Positions 54,301-61,431 of a stretch of 64,000 nucleotides of DNA are shown in pieces (the first letter of the stretch is position 1; every line of letters begins with the position of its first letter). The stretch covers positions 59,447-123,446 of the forward strand of contig NZ_JAQGKQ010000046.1 of assembly GCF_028290025.1 (NCBI RefSeq), read 5' to 3'. The notes under the pieces are model-generated. The model was not told the origin of the DNA. It did no database searches and saw nothing but the letters and a program-made list of their open reading frames with translations. Made by a program: the position numbers and the translations under genes. The DNA comes from Cypionkella sp. (GTDB lineage: Bacteria > Pseudomonadota > Alphaproteobacteria > Rhodobacterales > Rhodobacteraceae).

Positions 54301-54779
54301 AACGCGCCGATAAGGTTCTGATAAAACTCGCGGAACTTCGCTCAAAAGGCTTAAGGTATCTGGGTGAATGGGCGCGCAAACGCTGGCAGTGGGAGATGCA
54401 AAAGCGTCAACCAATTGTCGTTGAGCAGAGCGATGCGCAGTTCCACAACGCAGCAATTGAGGCGGCTTTCCGGGCAGCCTTGCCGCGTTATACGATGTCG
54501 AAAAGGCAAGGGGCTACGGTGCTGTTCCGCCCGCCGTTAGATCGGTATTGGTCGGCGACAGCGGGAAACTGGATTTCCGAGGCCAAGGAATATGTATTCC
54601 ATGACAACGATTTGACCCGTTTCGCACCAACATTGACAGTGTATGAGGTGCCCGGGAGTCATGACAGTATGGTTTTGGAACCAAATGTGCGGGTGCTGGC
54701 CGCTAAACTGCGGTCAGTGATTGGCGATGTCGAGGACGCGACATCGAATGTCACCGCTCTCGCCACGGCGGCGGAGTAG
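48384..54779 (+). CDS. Type I polyketide synthase (KS-AT-KR-DH-ACP-TE)
   Basis: The 2131-residue single-module synthase has these domains in order. KS, about residues 14-440: active Cys186 in TACSTS, VECHGTGT and KTNIGHLDTAAG. AT, about 540-830: Ser634 in GHSMGE, substrate motif AAHS rather than HAFH or YASH, so malonyl versus methylmalonyl is open. KR, about 910-1345: GGFGGIG, ASTSTV and Tyr1324 in DYVAANEF. DH-like, about 1390-1690: His1409 in DGHRTKSGRVLIPGTG with one extra residue compared with HxxxGxxxxP, and HPALMDMATGW. ACP with Ser1791 in LGGHSL, about 1755-1830. Thioesterase, about 1850-2110: Ser1936 in GFSGGG. KR before DH is unusual. ATG 48384 has an AAGG site. The GT gene follows after 2 bases. 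Confidence 0.93.
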   Translation: MSEDLDLAGIGDSDIAVVGMAAHLPGAADIAAYWANLVGGVESIRVLSEAELLAAGESPAKLRKANYVASAAVLDGFEQFDSDFFGFSPKEAGIMDPQHRQFLEAAWEALENAGHPPENFSGAIGVYAGCGMGSYFYFNLCSNPDLVDQTGMFLLRHTGNDKDFLATRVSHIFDLKGPSINLQTACSTSLVAVHFAIQALLNGECDMALAGGVTIELPHSRGYLFTEGEILSPDGHCHAFDHRAEGTVFGSGAGVVVLRRAKDAVRDGDHIWAILKGSAVNNDGAAKAGYLAPSVDGQAKCIAEAQAVARVSAADVSYVECHGTGTYLGDPIEVAALTAAFRQTTDAVGSCRIGSVKTNIGHLDTAAGVASLIKVALSLHHRQLPPSLGYEAPNPSIDFETSPFKVNDRLTDWVSDFPRRAGVNSLGVGGTNAHVVLEEAPVRAMGEQSVWPFQPIVISAKSKAALDAGAARLAEHLRANPGQDLVDVAYTLKEGRRAFEKRRVLVAGSHDEAADLLDGGDPRRIFDHEYLGEKPEVVFMFPGGGAQFAGMARDLYATEPVFADWMDKGLGVLQPRLDYDIRALWLPEPGAEAAAQERLKRPSAQLPLIMITEYALAQLYMSWGVTPAVLVGHSMGENTAACLAGVIGFEDCIGLVHLRGTLFDTIAPGGMLSVPLAEADLLPYITGDLDLASVNAPGLCVVSGPDATLVALAAELAKSDVETQRIPIDIAAHSRMLEPVLERFGDYLTKIHLSPPQIPIVSNRSGTRLTDAQATSPDYWVQHLRNTVNFRACMADLMTEPGRVYLEMGPGRALSSLAQANGVPTGCVIAALRHPEQKMADDAWHVASIARLWACGVPVDWEPIWGGAKRNRVVLPTYAFQRKAYFIEPGKGLDVKPPALPARIEDISHWGWKPHWRPAATGFDYAADFADAGGESWLIFVDTQGLGADCAQRLRTAGHRVTTVRAGDAFGRDGERGYLLAPERGREGYDLLIRELVAKGQTPNRIAHFWLVTRGENFRPGSSFFHRNLEQGFYSLMFLAQAIAEENLPRPIHITVASTGAVQVKSEALVCPEKATILGPARVIPRELPGVSVSTLDIALPPAPRRGQALLGPLTEQVLEELLAEPASTISALRGEKRYELGLRPVSLPEQSFTLRIGAHVLITGGFGGIGLTIAEDLIRRFGAKITLIARRNLPDRGTWVKYLAAHDPASPIARRILALQRLEALGGEVFVAPADVCNIEDMRAAVDAGVERFGPINSVIHAAGVVDDGPLMIKTPAQVEEVFAPKLHGTLVLDRLFPDGSLDLLVLFASTSTVTGPAGQIDYVAANEFLNAYSKSRSGGKTKVVALNWGIWTGVGMAAEALADRTGAPPAPRLPISMSMLDEASFDAHQNRLFTAIYGSDRWVLDGHRTKSGRVLIPGTGTIEIAAEALRAQGEMGAFELRDLYFFRPLEVADDEKRPVRATLSRTDEGYGFELRSGVTVKGRLGWQLHAQARVVPMARPPILTAAKIDVLTIAGRLPSAEVGIGLRSPQEQHLTFGPRWRVLHSRSIGAGEGLARLALPAEFAQEAGSWLLHPALMDMATGWAMELIEGYRPDHLWVPVSYACIRVLHPLPAEIVSWVRNAANSRVGSSTASFDVTLATPDGQVCVEIEGFNVHRLEGGLTFSAPDPSELSYDSVSAKPVSPAEERLLHAFSLGIRPNEGAEAFGRAVALKGSQIIVSSLDLPALIRQTAEAEAAKIDAKAFERPDLDTAYVEPRNDVERTLAGFWQELLGVAQVGVEDSFFDLGGHSLIAVRLFAMVKKAYRVDFPISVLFEAPTIARCAALIVAQIGDSGADAPAMLAVPARRFIHLVPMHQGEGGTKRPFFLVAGMFGNVLNLRHLAQLLGGDRPFYGVQARGLYGDADPHTSLPEAAADYIAELRQVQPVGPYMLGGFSGGGLTAWEMARQLEAAGDVVSLLVLLDTPLPERPRLKRADKVLIKLAELRSKGLRYLGEWARKRWQWEMQKRQPIVVEQSDAQFHNAAIEAAFRAALPRYTMSKRQGATVLFRPPLDRYWSATAGNWISEAKEYVFHDNDLTRFAPTLTVYEVPGSHDSMVLEPNVRVLAAKLRSVIGDVEDATSNVTALATAAE

Positions 54780-54781
54780 CA

Positions 54782-55789
54782 ATGGCTGGTCTGCTGACGG
54801 TTTTGCTGAATTGGCGCTCTGCGGAGATGACGCTGCGGGCGACAGAAGCAGCGCTTCTGGCGCTGCAGGGAATTGAAGGTGCACTGGTTATTGTGGACAA
54901 TGATTCCGGCGATGGCTCGTTTGAAGTGATGCAGGCCGAGGCGCAAAAGCGCGGCTGGGACAAGGGCGCGCAGTCGGTCCGGGTGCTGCAATCCGGGCGC
55001 AATGGTGGCTTCGGAGCGGGCAATAACTACGGCATTCGCGCGGGTATGCCGGATGGCAGCGCGCCGGAGTTTGTCTATATTTTGAACTCGGACGCTTTCC
55101 CAGAAAGGTCGGCAATTCATGCGCTGCTGGATCATCTGAAGACAAACACGGCTACGGGATTTGCAGGCAGTTTCATTTATGGTGCCGATGGCGAAGCGCA
55201 TCGCACGGCGTTTCGCTTCCCGTCGATACTTTCGGAATTTGAAGCGCAGGTGCGCTTTGGTCCGATCAGTCGTCTGCTGAACCGCTGGGTCGTGGCGCAA
55301 CCGATTCCGGAAAAGACGCGGCGGGTCGATTGGTTGGCTGGTGCCAGCCTGATGATGCGAATGAATGCGCTGGATGGAATCGGAGTATTTGATGAGCGAT
55401 TTTTTCTGTACTTTGAGGAAACCGATCTTTGCCGACGCGCAGCACTTTCCGGTTGGCCAACAGATTATGTGCTTGAAAGTCGGGTGATGCATATCGGGTC
55501 GGCTTCTACCGGTATGCGGGAATGGCAGCGTATCCCTCGCTTTTGGCTGGACAGTCGTCTGCATTATTTCGTTAAAAATCATGGAGTTTTCTACACGATG
55601 GCGGCAACGTTTGCGCTGCTCGCGGGGGGTTTTTTGTGGCGCGCGCGTTTGCTGGTCCAGCGTAAAGACGTAGGCGATCCGCCGCTCTATCTGATGGACA
55701 TCACGCTGCACGCTTTGGGGGCTTTGGTGAAAGCCCTGTTCGGCGGGCGCGTCTCATCCCACAAATCGCATCCCGCCGCAGAGGGGTAA
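54782..55789 (+). CDS. GT2-family (rhamnosyltransferase-like) glycosyltransferase
   Basis: The 335-residue protein has a GT-A core: LLTVLLNWRSAEMTLRA, LVIVDNDSGDGS, GGFGAGNNYGIRAG, the metal-site region YILNSDAFPE, and RRVDWLAGASLMMRM with FDERFFLYFEETDLCRRA, the pattern of rhamnosyltransferase-like GT2 enzymes. A hydrophobic segment lies near the C-terminus (FYTMAATFALLAGGFLW). It stands between PKS and NRPS with gaps of 2 and 10 bases, so it is co-transcribed and probably glycosylates the product of these enzymes or the polysaccharide carrying it. This placement ties the natural-product genes to the glycan locus. Confidence 0.9.
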   Translation: MAGLLTVLLNWRSAEMTLRATEAALLALQGIEGALVIVDNDSGDGSFEVMQAEAQKRGWDKGAQSVRVLQSGRNGGFGAGNNYGIRAGMPDGSAPEFVYILNSDAFPERSAIHALLDHLKTNTATGFAGSFIYGADGEAHRTAFRFPSILSEFEAQVRFGPISRLLNRWVVAQPIPEKTRRVDWLAGASLMMRMNALDGIGVFDERFFLYFEETDLCRRAALSGWPTDYVLESRVMHIGSASTGMREWQRIPRFWLDSRLHYFVKNHGVFYTMAATFALLAGGFLWRARLLVQRKDVGDPPLYLMDITLHALGALVKALFGGRVSSHKSHPAAEG

Positions 55790-55799
55790 GGATACCATA

Positions 55800-58700
55800 A
55801 TGACCCAGTTTTCCGCGTATCTGATCGGCAACGAAACCCTGACCCGCCATTGTGGCGAGGACATGCTGGAGCGCGGCCATAGGATTGTGGCCGTTGTGAC
55901 GCGCAGCGCCGATGTGCGGCAGTGGGCACGGGTGCGCGGGCTAAGGATTGAGAATTATGGCCCGGATTTAGCCGCGCGGCTTTGCGAAAAGGTGGATTGG
56001 CTGTTGTCGATAGCCAATCTTTCACTGATCTCCACCGAGGTGCTGGCGTTGGCGCGCGGCGCGGTGAATTTTCACGACGGCCCGCTGCCCCGCTATGCCG
56101 GTCTGAACGCGCCGGTTTGGGCAATTCTGAATGGTGAGGTTCAGCACGGAATTTCCTGGCATCTGATTGAGGGTGGTATCGACGAGGGCGATGTACTGGA
56201 ACATCGGTCGTTTGAGATAGCGGCGCAGGACACGGCGTTGACGCTAAATACCCGTTGCTTTGAAGCCGCAATGGAGAGTTTTCCAAGCCTTTTGGGACAG
56301 TTGGAAAGCGACCTGTTGCAGCGCAAGCCGCAGGATCTTACGCGACGCAGCTTGTTTTTGCGCTCGGATCGCCCGCTGGCGATGGGACGGATTGATTTTG
56401 CAAGCCCGGCAGAGGTCGTGGCGCGGCTCGTGCGCGCGCTGGACCATGGCCGTTACTGGAACCCGTTGACGACAGCGAAAATCGCTTGCGCGGATCGCGT
56501 TTTGAACGTTGGTGCGGCCGAGCTGGTGGCAGGTTCGGGCGTTCCGGGGCAAGTTTTGCAGGCTGATGACGCCGGGCTTGTGGTGGCCTGTGGCACAGGT
56601 GCGGTGCGTTTGACACGACTGAGTTGTCAGGAATATGGCATCGCAGTTTCTGGAGCCACTGTGACGGATACTCTGCTGTTAGGGGAGACTGAGGGGCTGA
56701 CGGAGTTGGGTCAGGTCTTGGCCTCGACAGAGCCGGAAATGCGCAAAGCGTTGAAAAGCCTGAAACCTGCTGCGCTTGGGCAAGGCAGCACAGCGGCGGC
56801 AGATTGGAAAAACCTTCCGCTGTCGGGCAGTTTGGCAGATCTCGCGCTTGCTGCGGCCTTGGCCGTTGGTGCGGGCGACGTCGATCTCACGCTGGCTGCG
56901 CACGGCGTGGCGGGCTACGTCTCGGCTTGGCGACCGCTGCGCGTGCGGAGTTCAGTCAGTATCGGCACCGCCCGGGGCGATCTGGATATCGCATCGAAGC
57001 CCGGATTTGCTTTAGATCTGTTGACTCGGGACGTCAGCCTGTCGGGGCTGCAATGCCCGCAGATTGGTCTGGCGGAGATTGGGCCGATTACGGGAACGGC
57101 CGTCACCTTAACGCCGACCGCGCTCCATTTTGATGCCAAACGGCTTACCGTGGCTGAGGCGCAAACTTTCGCCGCGCGAATTGTGCATTTGGTCGATGCG
57201 TTGGCAAAAGCCGATGCCGATGCGCCGCTCGCAAGCATCGCGACTTTGACCGAGGCGGAGCGCGCAAAGGTTTTACACGGTTGGAACCAAACCAAAACGC
57301 CTTACGATTCAGCTACTTGCGTGCATCAAGCGTTTGAAGCTCAGGTTTTGCGCAGTCCCGATGCGGTGGCGCTGATCTGCAATGAACAAAGCCTGACCTA
57401 TGCAGCGCTGAACGCTAAAGCCAATCAAGTGGCGCATGTGCTGATGAGCATGGGTGTGGTGCCCGGTACTCTGGTCGGGCTTTGCGCGCATCGCAGCCTT
57501 GATGTAATGGTCGGCGCATTGGCGATCCAAAAGGCGGGCGGCGCCTATGTGCCGATGGACCCAGCCTACCCGGCAGACCGTATCGCCTTGTATATCGAGG
57601 ATTCGGCCTGCCCGGTCATCGTGACGCAAAGCGATATAGCGGCACAATTGCCCGCCCATAACGCGCAGGTTTTCTGTCTGGATAGCGATGCGCGTCCGGC
57701 GCTCGCCCGCAGTGCAAACCCTATATCTGGTGTTACATCAGCTGATTTGGCCTATATGGTTTACACCTCAGGTTCGACTGGGCGGCCTAAGGGCGTGATG
57801 GTCGAACATCGCAATGTTGCGAATTTTTTTACGGGCATGGATCAGCGCGTCGGGCCGGACGTCGGTGTTTGGCTTGCGGTGACATCGCTATCCTTTGATA
57901 TTTCGGTGCTGGAATTGTTTTGGACGCTGGCGCGCGGCTTTAAGGTCGTGCTGACCAGTGACGAAAATCGCGCCCTAGTTTCGGGGGGTGCCATTACATC
58001 GGCGCAGAAAATGGATTTCTCGCTGTATTATTGGGGCAATGATGATGGCGTCGGGCCGAAGAAGTACGAGTTGCTGTTGGAGGGAGCCAAGTTTGCCGAC
58101 ACCCACGGTTTCTGCGCGGTATGGACGCCTGAGCGGCATTTTCATGCTTTTGGCGGGCCCTATCCAAATCCGTCGGTGACCGGCGCGGCGGTTGCGGCTG
58201 TAACGCAGAATATCAGTGTGCGGGCCGGGTCTTGCGTGATGCCGCTGCACCATCCCGCACGGATTGCCGAGGAATGGGCTGTGATCGACAACCTGACCAA
58301 TGGGCGGGCTGGGATGGCGGTCGCCTCGGGCTGGCACCCGGACGATTTCGTGTTACGCCCGGAAAATACGCCGCCGAACAATAAGGCCGCGATGTTCGCC
58401 GCTGCTGATCAGGTGCGCAGGCTTTGGCGAGGCGAAAAGGTCGCATTCCCGACTGGCGACGGCGGCAGCTTTGAACTGCTAAGCCAGCCGCGGCCGGTGT
58501 CGAAAGAGCTGCAATTGTGGGTGACAACCGCGGGCAATCCGGAGACGTGGCGAGAGGCAGGGAAGATTGGTGCTAATGTGCTTACCCATCTTTTGGGTCA
58601 ATCCGTTGACGAGGTGGAAGGCAAGATTAAGCTTTATCATCAAGCGCTTCGCGACGCAGGACATGACCCGGCGGACCATGTGGTGACGCTAATGCTGCAC

Positions 58701-60284
58701 AGCTATGTAGCGCCTGACCGCGAACAGGCGCGTGAGATCGCGCGTGGCCCGATGAAAGACTATCTGCGCTCGGCTGCGGCTTTGATCAAGCAGTATGCGT
58801 GGGCTTTTCCGGCGTTCAAAAAACCGCAGGGTGTGTCGGACCCGATGCAGATTGACCTGCAATCGCTCAGTTCCGATGAAACCGAAGCGATCCTCGATTT
58901 TGCATTTCAGCGCTATTTTGAGGAGTCTGGCCTGTTCGGCACGATTGAGGATGCGTTGGCTCGGGTGGAGCAATTAAAGCGTATCGGCGTTGGCGAAGTG
59001 GCTTGCCTGATTGACTTTGGCATCGCTCCGGATCTGGTAATGCAGGGACTGCGGCCGCTGGCAGAAGTGCTGAAACGCGCAAATTCCGGGAAAATTACCG
59101 AGGATGATTTTTCAATCGCGGCGCAGATTTTGCGGCATGGCGTGAGCCATCTGCAATGCACGCCTTCGATGGCGCGAATGATCGCTATGAACGAAGACTC
59201 ACGTTTGGCGTTGGCTGAAGTCAAAACTGTTATGTTGGGCGGCGAAGCTTTGTCGGGTGCTCTGGTGAATGATTTGCGCAGTGCTACCCAGGCCCGCATA
59301 CTCAATATGTACGGTCCGACAGAGACAACGATCTGGTCGTCGGTTGAAGAAGTGAGTGAAGTTGAAGGGGTGTGTAACATCGGTAAGCCGCTGGCAAATC
59401 AGCAGATTTATGTGCTTGATGAGGCGATGCAGCCGGTGGCTCCGGGTGTAGCCGGTGAGCTATGGATCGGTGGCGATGGCGTGACACGCGGCTATTGGCA
59501 ACGGAATGATCTGACCGCCGAGCGATTTGTGAACGATAGTTTTGTAACGCCAGACCGCGCTTGCGCTTGGGGTGCCCGGATGTATCGGACTGGTGATCTG
59601 GTGCGCTGGCGCTCTGATGGCAAGCTCGATTTTCTTGGTCGCACCGATCATCAGGTCAAGCTGCGAGGGTATCGGATCGAGTTGGGTGAAATCGAGTCGG
59701 TGCTGGAGGCGCAGCCGGGTATCTCACAAGCGGTGGTGATGGCACGCGAAGATACGCCGGGCGATGTGCGACTGGTGGCGTACATCGCGGGGACTTCGCC
59801 AGAAACCGCATTGCGGGCGGGTTTGGCGGGGAAATTACCGGAACATATGATGCCTGCGCATTTTATAAGGCTCGATGCTTTTCCGCTAACACCGAACCGG
59901 AAAGTCGATCGCAACGCTTTGCCAGCACCCGACAGGAAGCCTGCCGCGCAAAACTTCGTCGCAACGAGTTCGAATATCGAGTCTCAGATCGCAGCAATTT
60001 GGGAGCGGGTTTTGGGCGTTTCAAAGGTAGGCTCAAAGGACAATTTCTTCGCCTTGGGCGGGCATTCGCTGCTGGCGGTGCAGGTGCACCGAGAAATCCG
60101 CGACAATCTTGGGGCCGCAAAGCTGTCGATCACCGACATTTTCCGCTTTCCCGTGCTCTCGGCATTGGCGGCACATCTGGATGAACGTCCTAAAGCAGCG
60201 CCCCAAATCGTTTCTGATCGTGCCGGTGCGCGCATGGACGCCATGGCAAGACGGCGCGCGATGCGGGCTGGACAAATCGCCTAG
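55800..60284 (+). CDS. Formyltransferase-NRPS with luciferase-like monooxygenase inserted in the A domain
   Basis: The 1494-residue protein begins with a formyltetrahydrofolate-dependent formyltransferase (about 1-290; triad N90, H92 in VNFHDGPLPRYAGLN, D128 in GGIDEGDV). Next is a stretch (about 300-480) without a condensation-domain HHxxxDG. Then comes the adenylation domain, about 505-735 and 1100-1370 (YTSGSTGRPKG, MYGPTETT, YRTGDLVRWR, NRKVDR). Between its two parts sits a luciferase-like monooxygenase of the MupA/Atu3671 type (about 738-1095, MDFSLYYWGNDDG, WTPERHFH). A carrier domain follows with Ser1423 in LGGHSL. No thioesterase is present. The residues I read as the specificity code, D-I-L-Q-M-G-M-I-W, resemble the glycine code. 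It probably loads, formylates and oxidises glycine and hands it to the PKS. The last is inference. Confidence 0.93.
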   Translation: MTQFSAYLIGNETLTRHCGEDMLERGHRIVAVVTRSADVRQWARVRGLRIENYGPDLAARLCEKVDWLLSIANLSLISTEVLALARGAVNFHDGPLPRYAGLNAPVWAILNGEVQHGISWHLIEGGIDEGDVLEHRSFEIAAQDTALTLNTRCFEAAMESFPSLLGQLESDLLQRKPQDLTRRSLFLRSDRPLAMGRIDFASPAEVVARLVRALDHGRYWNPLTTAKIACADRVLNVGAAELVAGSGVPGQVLQADDAGLVVACGTGAVRLTRLSCQEYGIAVSGATVTDTLLLGETEGLTELGQVLASTEPEMRKALKSLKPAALGQGSTAAADWKNLPLSGSLADLALAAALAVGAGDVDLTLAAHGVAGYVSAWRPLRVRSSVSIGTARGDLDIASKPGFALDLLTRDVSLSGLQCPQIGLAEIGPITGTAVTLTPTALHFDAKRLTVAEAQTFAARIVHLVDALAKADADAPLASIATLTEAERAKVLHGWNQTKTPYDSATCVHQAFEAQVLRSPDAVALICNEQSLTYAALNAKANQVAHVLMSMGVVPGTLVGLCAHRSLDVMVGALAIQKAGGAYVPMDPAYPADRIALYIEDSACPVIVTQSDIAAQLPAHNAQVFCLDSDARPALARSANPISGVTSADLAYMVYTSGSTGRPKGVMVEHRNVANFFTGMDQRVGPDVGVWLAVTSLSFDISVLELFWTLARGFKVVLTSDENRALVSGGAITSAQKMDFSLYYWGNDDGVGPKKYELLLEGAKFADTHGFCAVWTPERHFHAFGGPYPNPSVTGAAVAAVTQNISVRAGSCVMPLHHPARIAEEWAVIDNLTNGRAGMAVASGWHPDDFVLRPENTPPNNKAAMFAAADQVRRLWRGEKVAFPTGDGGSFELLSQPRPVSKELQLWVTTAGNPETWREAGKIGANVLTHLLGQSVDEVEGKIKLYHQALRDAGHDPADHVVTLMLHSYVAPDREQAREIARGPMKDYLRSAAALIKQYAWAFPAFKKPQGVSDPMQIDLQSLSSDETEAILDFAFQRYFEESGLFGTIEDALARVEQLKRIGVGEVACLIDFGIAPDLVMQGLRPLAEVLKRANSGKITEDDFSIAAQILRHGVSHLQCTPSMARMIAMNEDSRLALAEVKTVMLGGEALSGALVNDLRSATQARILNMYGPTETTIWSSVEEVSEVEGVCNIGKPLANQQIYVLDEAMQPVAPGVAGELWIGGDGVTRGYWQRNDLTAERFVNDSFVTPDRACAWGARMYRTGDLVRWRSDGKLDFLGRTDHQVKLRGYRIELGEIESVLEAQPGISQAVVMAREDTPGDVRLVAYIAGTSPETALRAGLAGKLPEHMMPAHFIRLDAFPLTPNRKVDRNALPAPDRKPAAQNFVATSSNIESQIAAIWERVLGVSKVGSKDNFFALGGHSLLAVQVHREIRDNLGAAKLSITDIFRFPVLSALAAHLDERPKAAPQIVSDRAGARMDAMARRRAMRAGQIA

Positions 60285-60287
60285 TTT

Positions 60288-61019
60288 CTATTGTGTAAAC
60301 ATGCCGAAGGTCGAAAGCGGCGCGCGGCTTAGCATAGAGCCATAAACTACAGAATAAATTGCCTCGCCCTGACTGTCATCAGGGTCATAGATCCGCAGCG
60401 TCGTGCTGCTGCCATCGGCGGCGTGCGATCCACGTGCGCCGACAATAACAACGTAATGACCCATAGGTGTAAGTCCAGGCAGGAAACTAGCCTGATTATG
60501 CGAGATTTCCAGCATGATCGGCCCGTTGCGTAGCAGGTTGATCAGAACCGCAACCGGCCAGCTTTGCGGGGGCTGATAACGCAGGCGATGAAAATGAGCG
60601 AAGGCTTGATGGATCTCAAGGCGTTGAATCGGCTCTGCTTTACAAATTAAAGATCCGTCAGTTGCCAGCAAACGCTGCGGTGTCGTCATCTGAACCGCCT
60701 GGATGGAAGTTCCGGTCAGCATTGCCGTCGCTGCCGCCCAACAGGTGGTTGGCGTGGGCTGGGCAAGGTAAACTACGTTGTGCAGAATTACCGGCGAGGC
60801 TTCGGTGCCGTGCAGCGCATCCAGTGTGCAGGGCCCCGCGATGCCGTCCATCTCCAACCAGTTTGATCGTTGAAAATCCAATACCGCGCGTTCGGTCTGT
60901 AGCGTATAGAGTCCGTCAACAAAAAGATTTGGCGAGGGGTTCAGACGACTGTTCAGCGCCAAATGTAACTCGCGGACAGACTGCCCGGATGAGCTTGGTC
61001 GCAATACGACATTTCGCAT
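60288..61019 (-). CDS. Papain-like cysteine peptidase with peptidoglycan-binding domain
   Basis: The 243-residue protein has a peptidoglycan-binding-1 domain (about residues 8-70: SVRELHLALNSRL, then FVDGLYTLQTERAVLDFQ and DGIAGPCTLDAL) and a papain-fold peptidase domain with Gln87, Cys93 (PTTCWAAATAML), His188 (MGHYVVIVG) and Asp212 (IYDPDD), in the order Q-C-H-D of C39/C70-like (AvrRpt2-like) peptidases. No signal peptide is visible, so how it would reach the cell wall is unclear; a non-classical or type VI route is possible. ATG 61019 has GGAGAC 7 bases upstream. Its stop is 3 bases from the NRPS stop, on the opposite strand, with no terminator between. Confidence 0.82.
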   Translation of the reverse strand: MRNVVLRPSSSGQSVRELHLALNSRLNPSPNLFVDGLYTLQTERAVLDFQRSNWLEMDGIAGPCTLDALHGTEASPVILHNVVYLAQPTPTTCWAAATAMLTGTSIQAVQMTTPQRLLATDGSLICKAEPIQRLEIHQAFAHFHRLRYQPPQSWPVAVLINLLRNGPIMLEISHNQASFLPGLTPMGHYVVIVGARGSHAADGSSTTLRIYDPDDSQGEAIYSVVYGSMLSRAPLSTFGMFTQ

Positions 61020-61182
61020 GAAACGTCTCCGGGTCAAAAACTCGTGTCAAAAATTATTTAGGAAAGATGGGTCGGTGAAACAGCTTTAATAAGCCTAGAA
61101 TAAACTTTGAAAGCGCTCAAGCACTCGTTTTCAGATATGTCAGACAGCTTTGAAGGCAGTCAATGAAGTTTGACGGCGACAG

Positions 61183-61431
61183 TTAGGCGGCGACAAGCGG
61201 GCGCTTAATCTTGGCGGCAGCTTCCACCACCAAAGGGCGCAAGCCTGCGCCACCTGCGTCCAAAACCTCAAACAAATGACGTCGCATCCGCGGTTCCCAG
61301 AAATCGTTAATATGCGAGGCCAGCAGGGTGAGGCCCTCGTCATGCGGCTTGGTTTCCATGAACTTGGCGATTTGGTTTGCCATGTAGATCAGTTTGGCGT
61401 GCGGGCCGGCGTGGGTGGCGTTAAGCGACAT
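61183..61431 (-). CDS. fdsD: Formate dehydrogenase delta subunit
   Basis: The 82-residue protein is the small FdsD subunit or assembly factor of the NAD-dependent molybdenum formate dehydrogenase: KLIYMANQIAKFMETKPHDEGLTLLASHINDFW and the WEPRMRRHLFEVLDAGG stretch fit the family. ATG 61431 has AGGAGA 6-7 bases upstream and overlaps the fdhD end by 11 bases. It is the last gene of the fds operon in this window. The 163 bases after it hold no clear terminator. Confidence 0.92.
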   Translation of the reverse strand: MSLNATHAGPHAKLIYMANQIAKFMETKPHDEGLTLLASHINDFWEPRMRRHLFEVLDAGGAGLRPLVVEAAAKIKRPLVAA

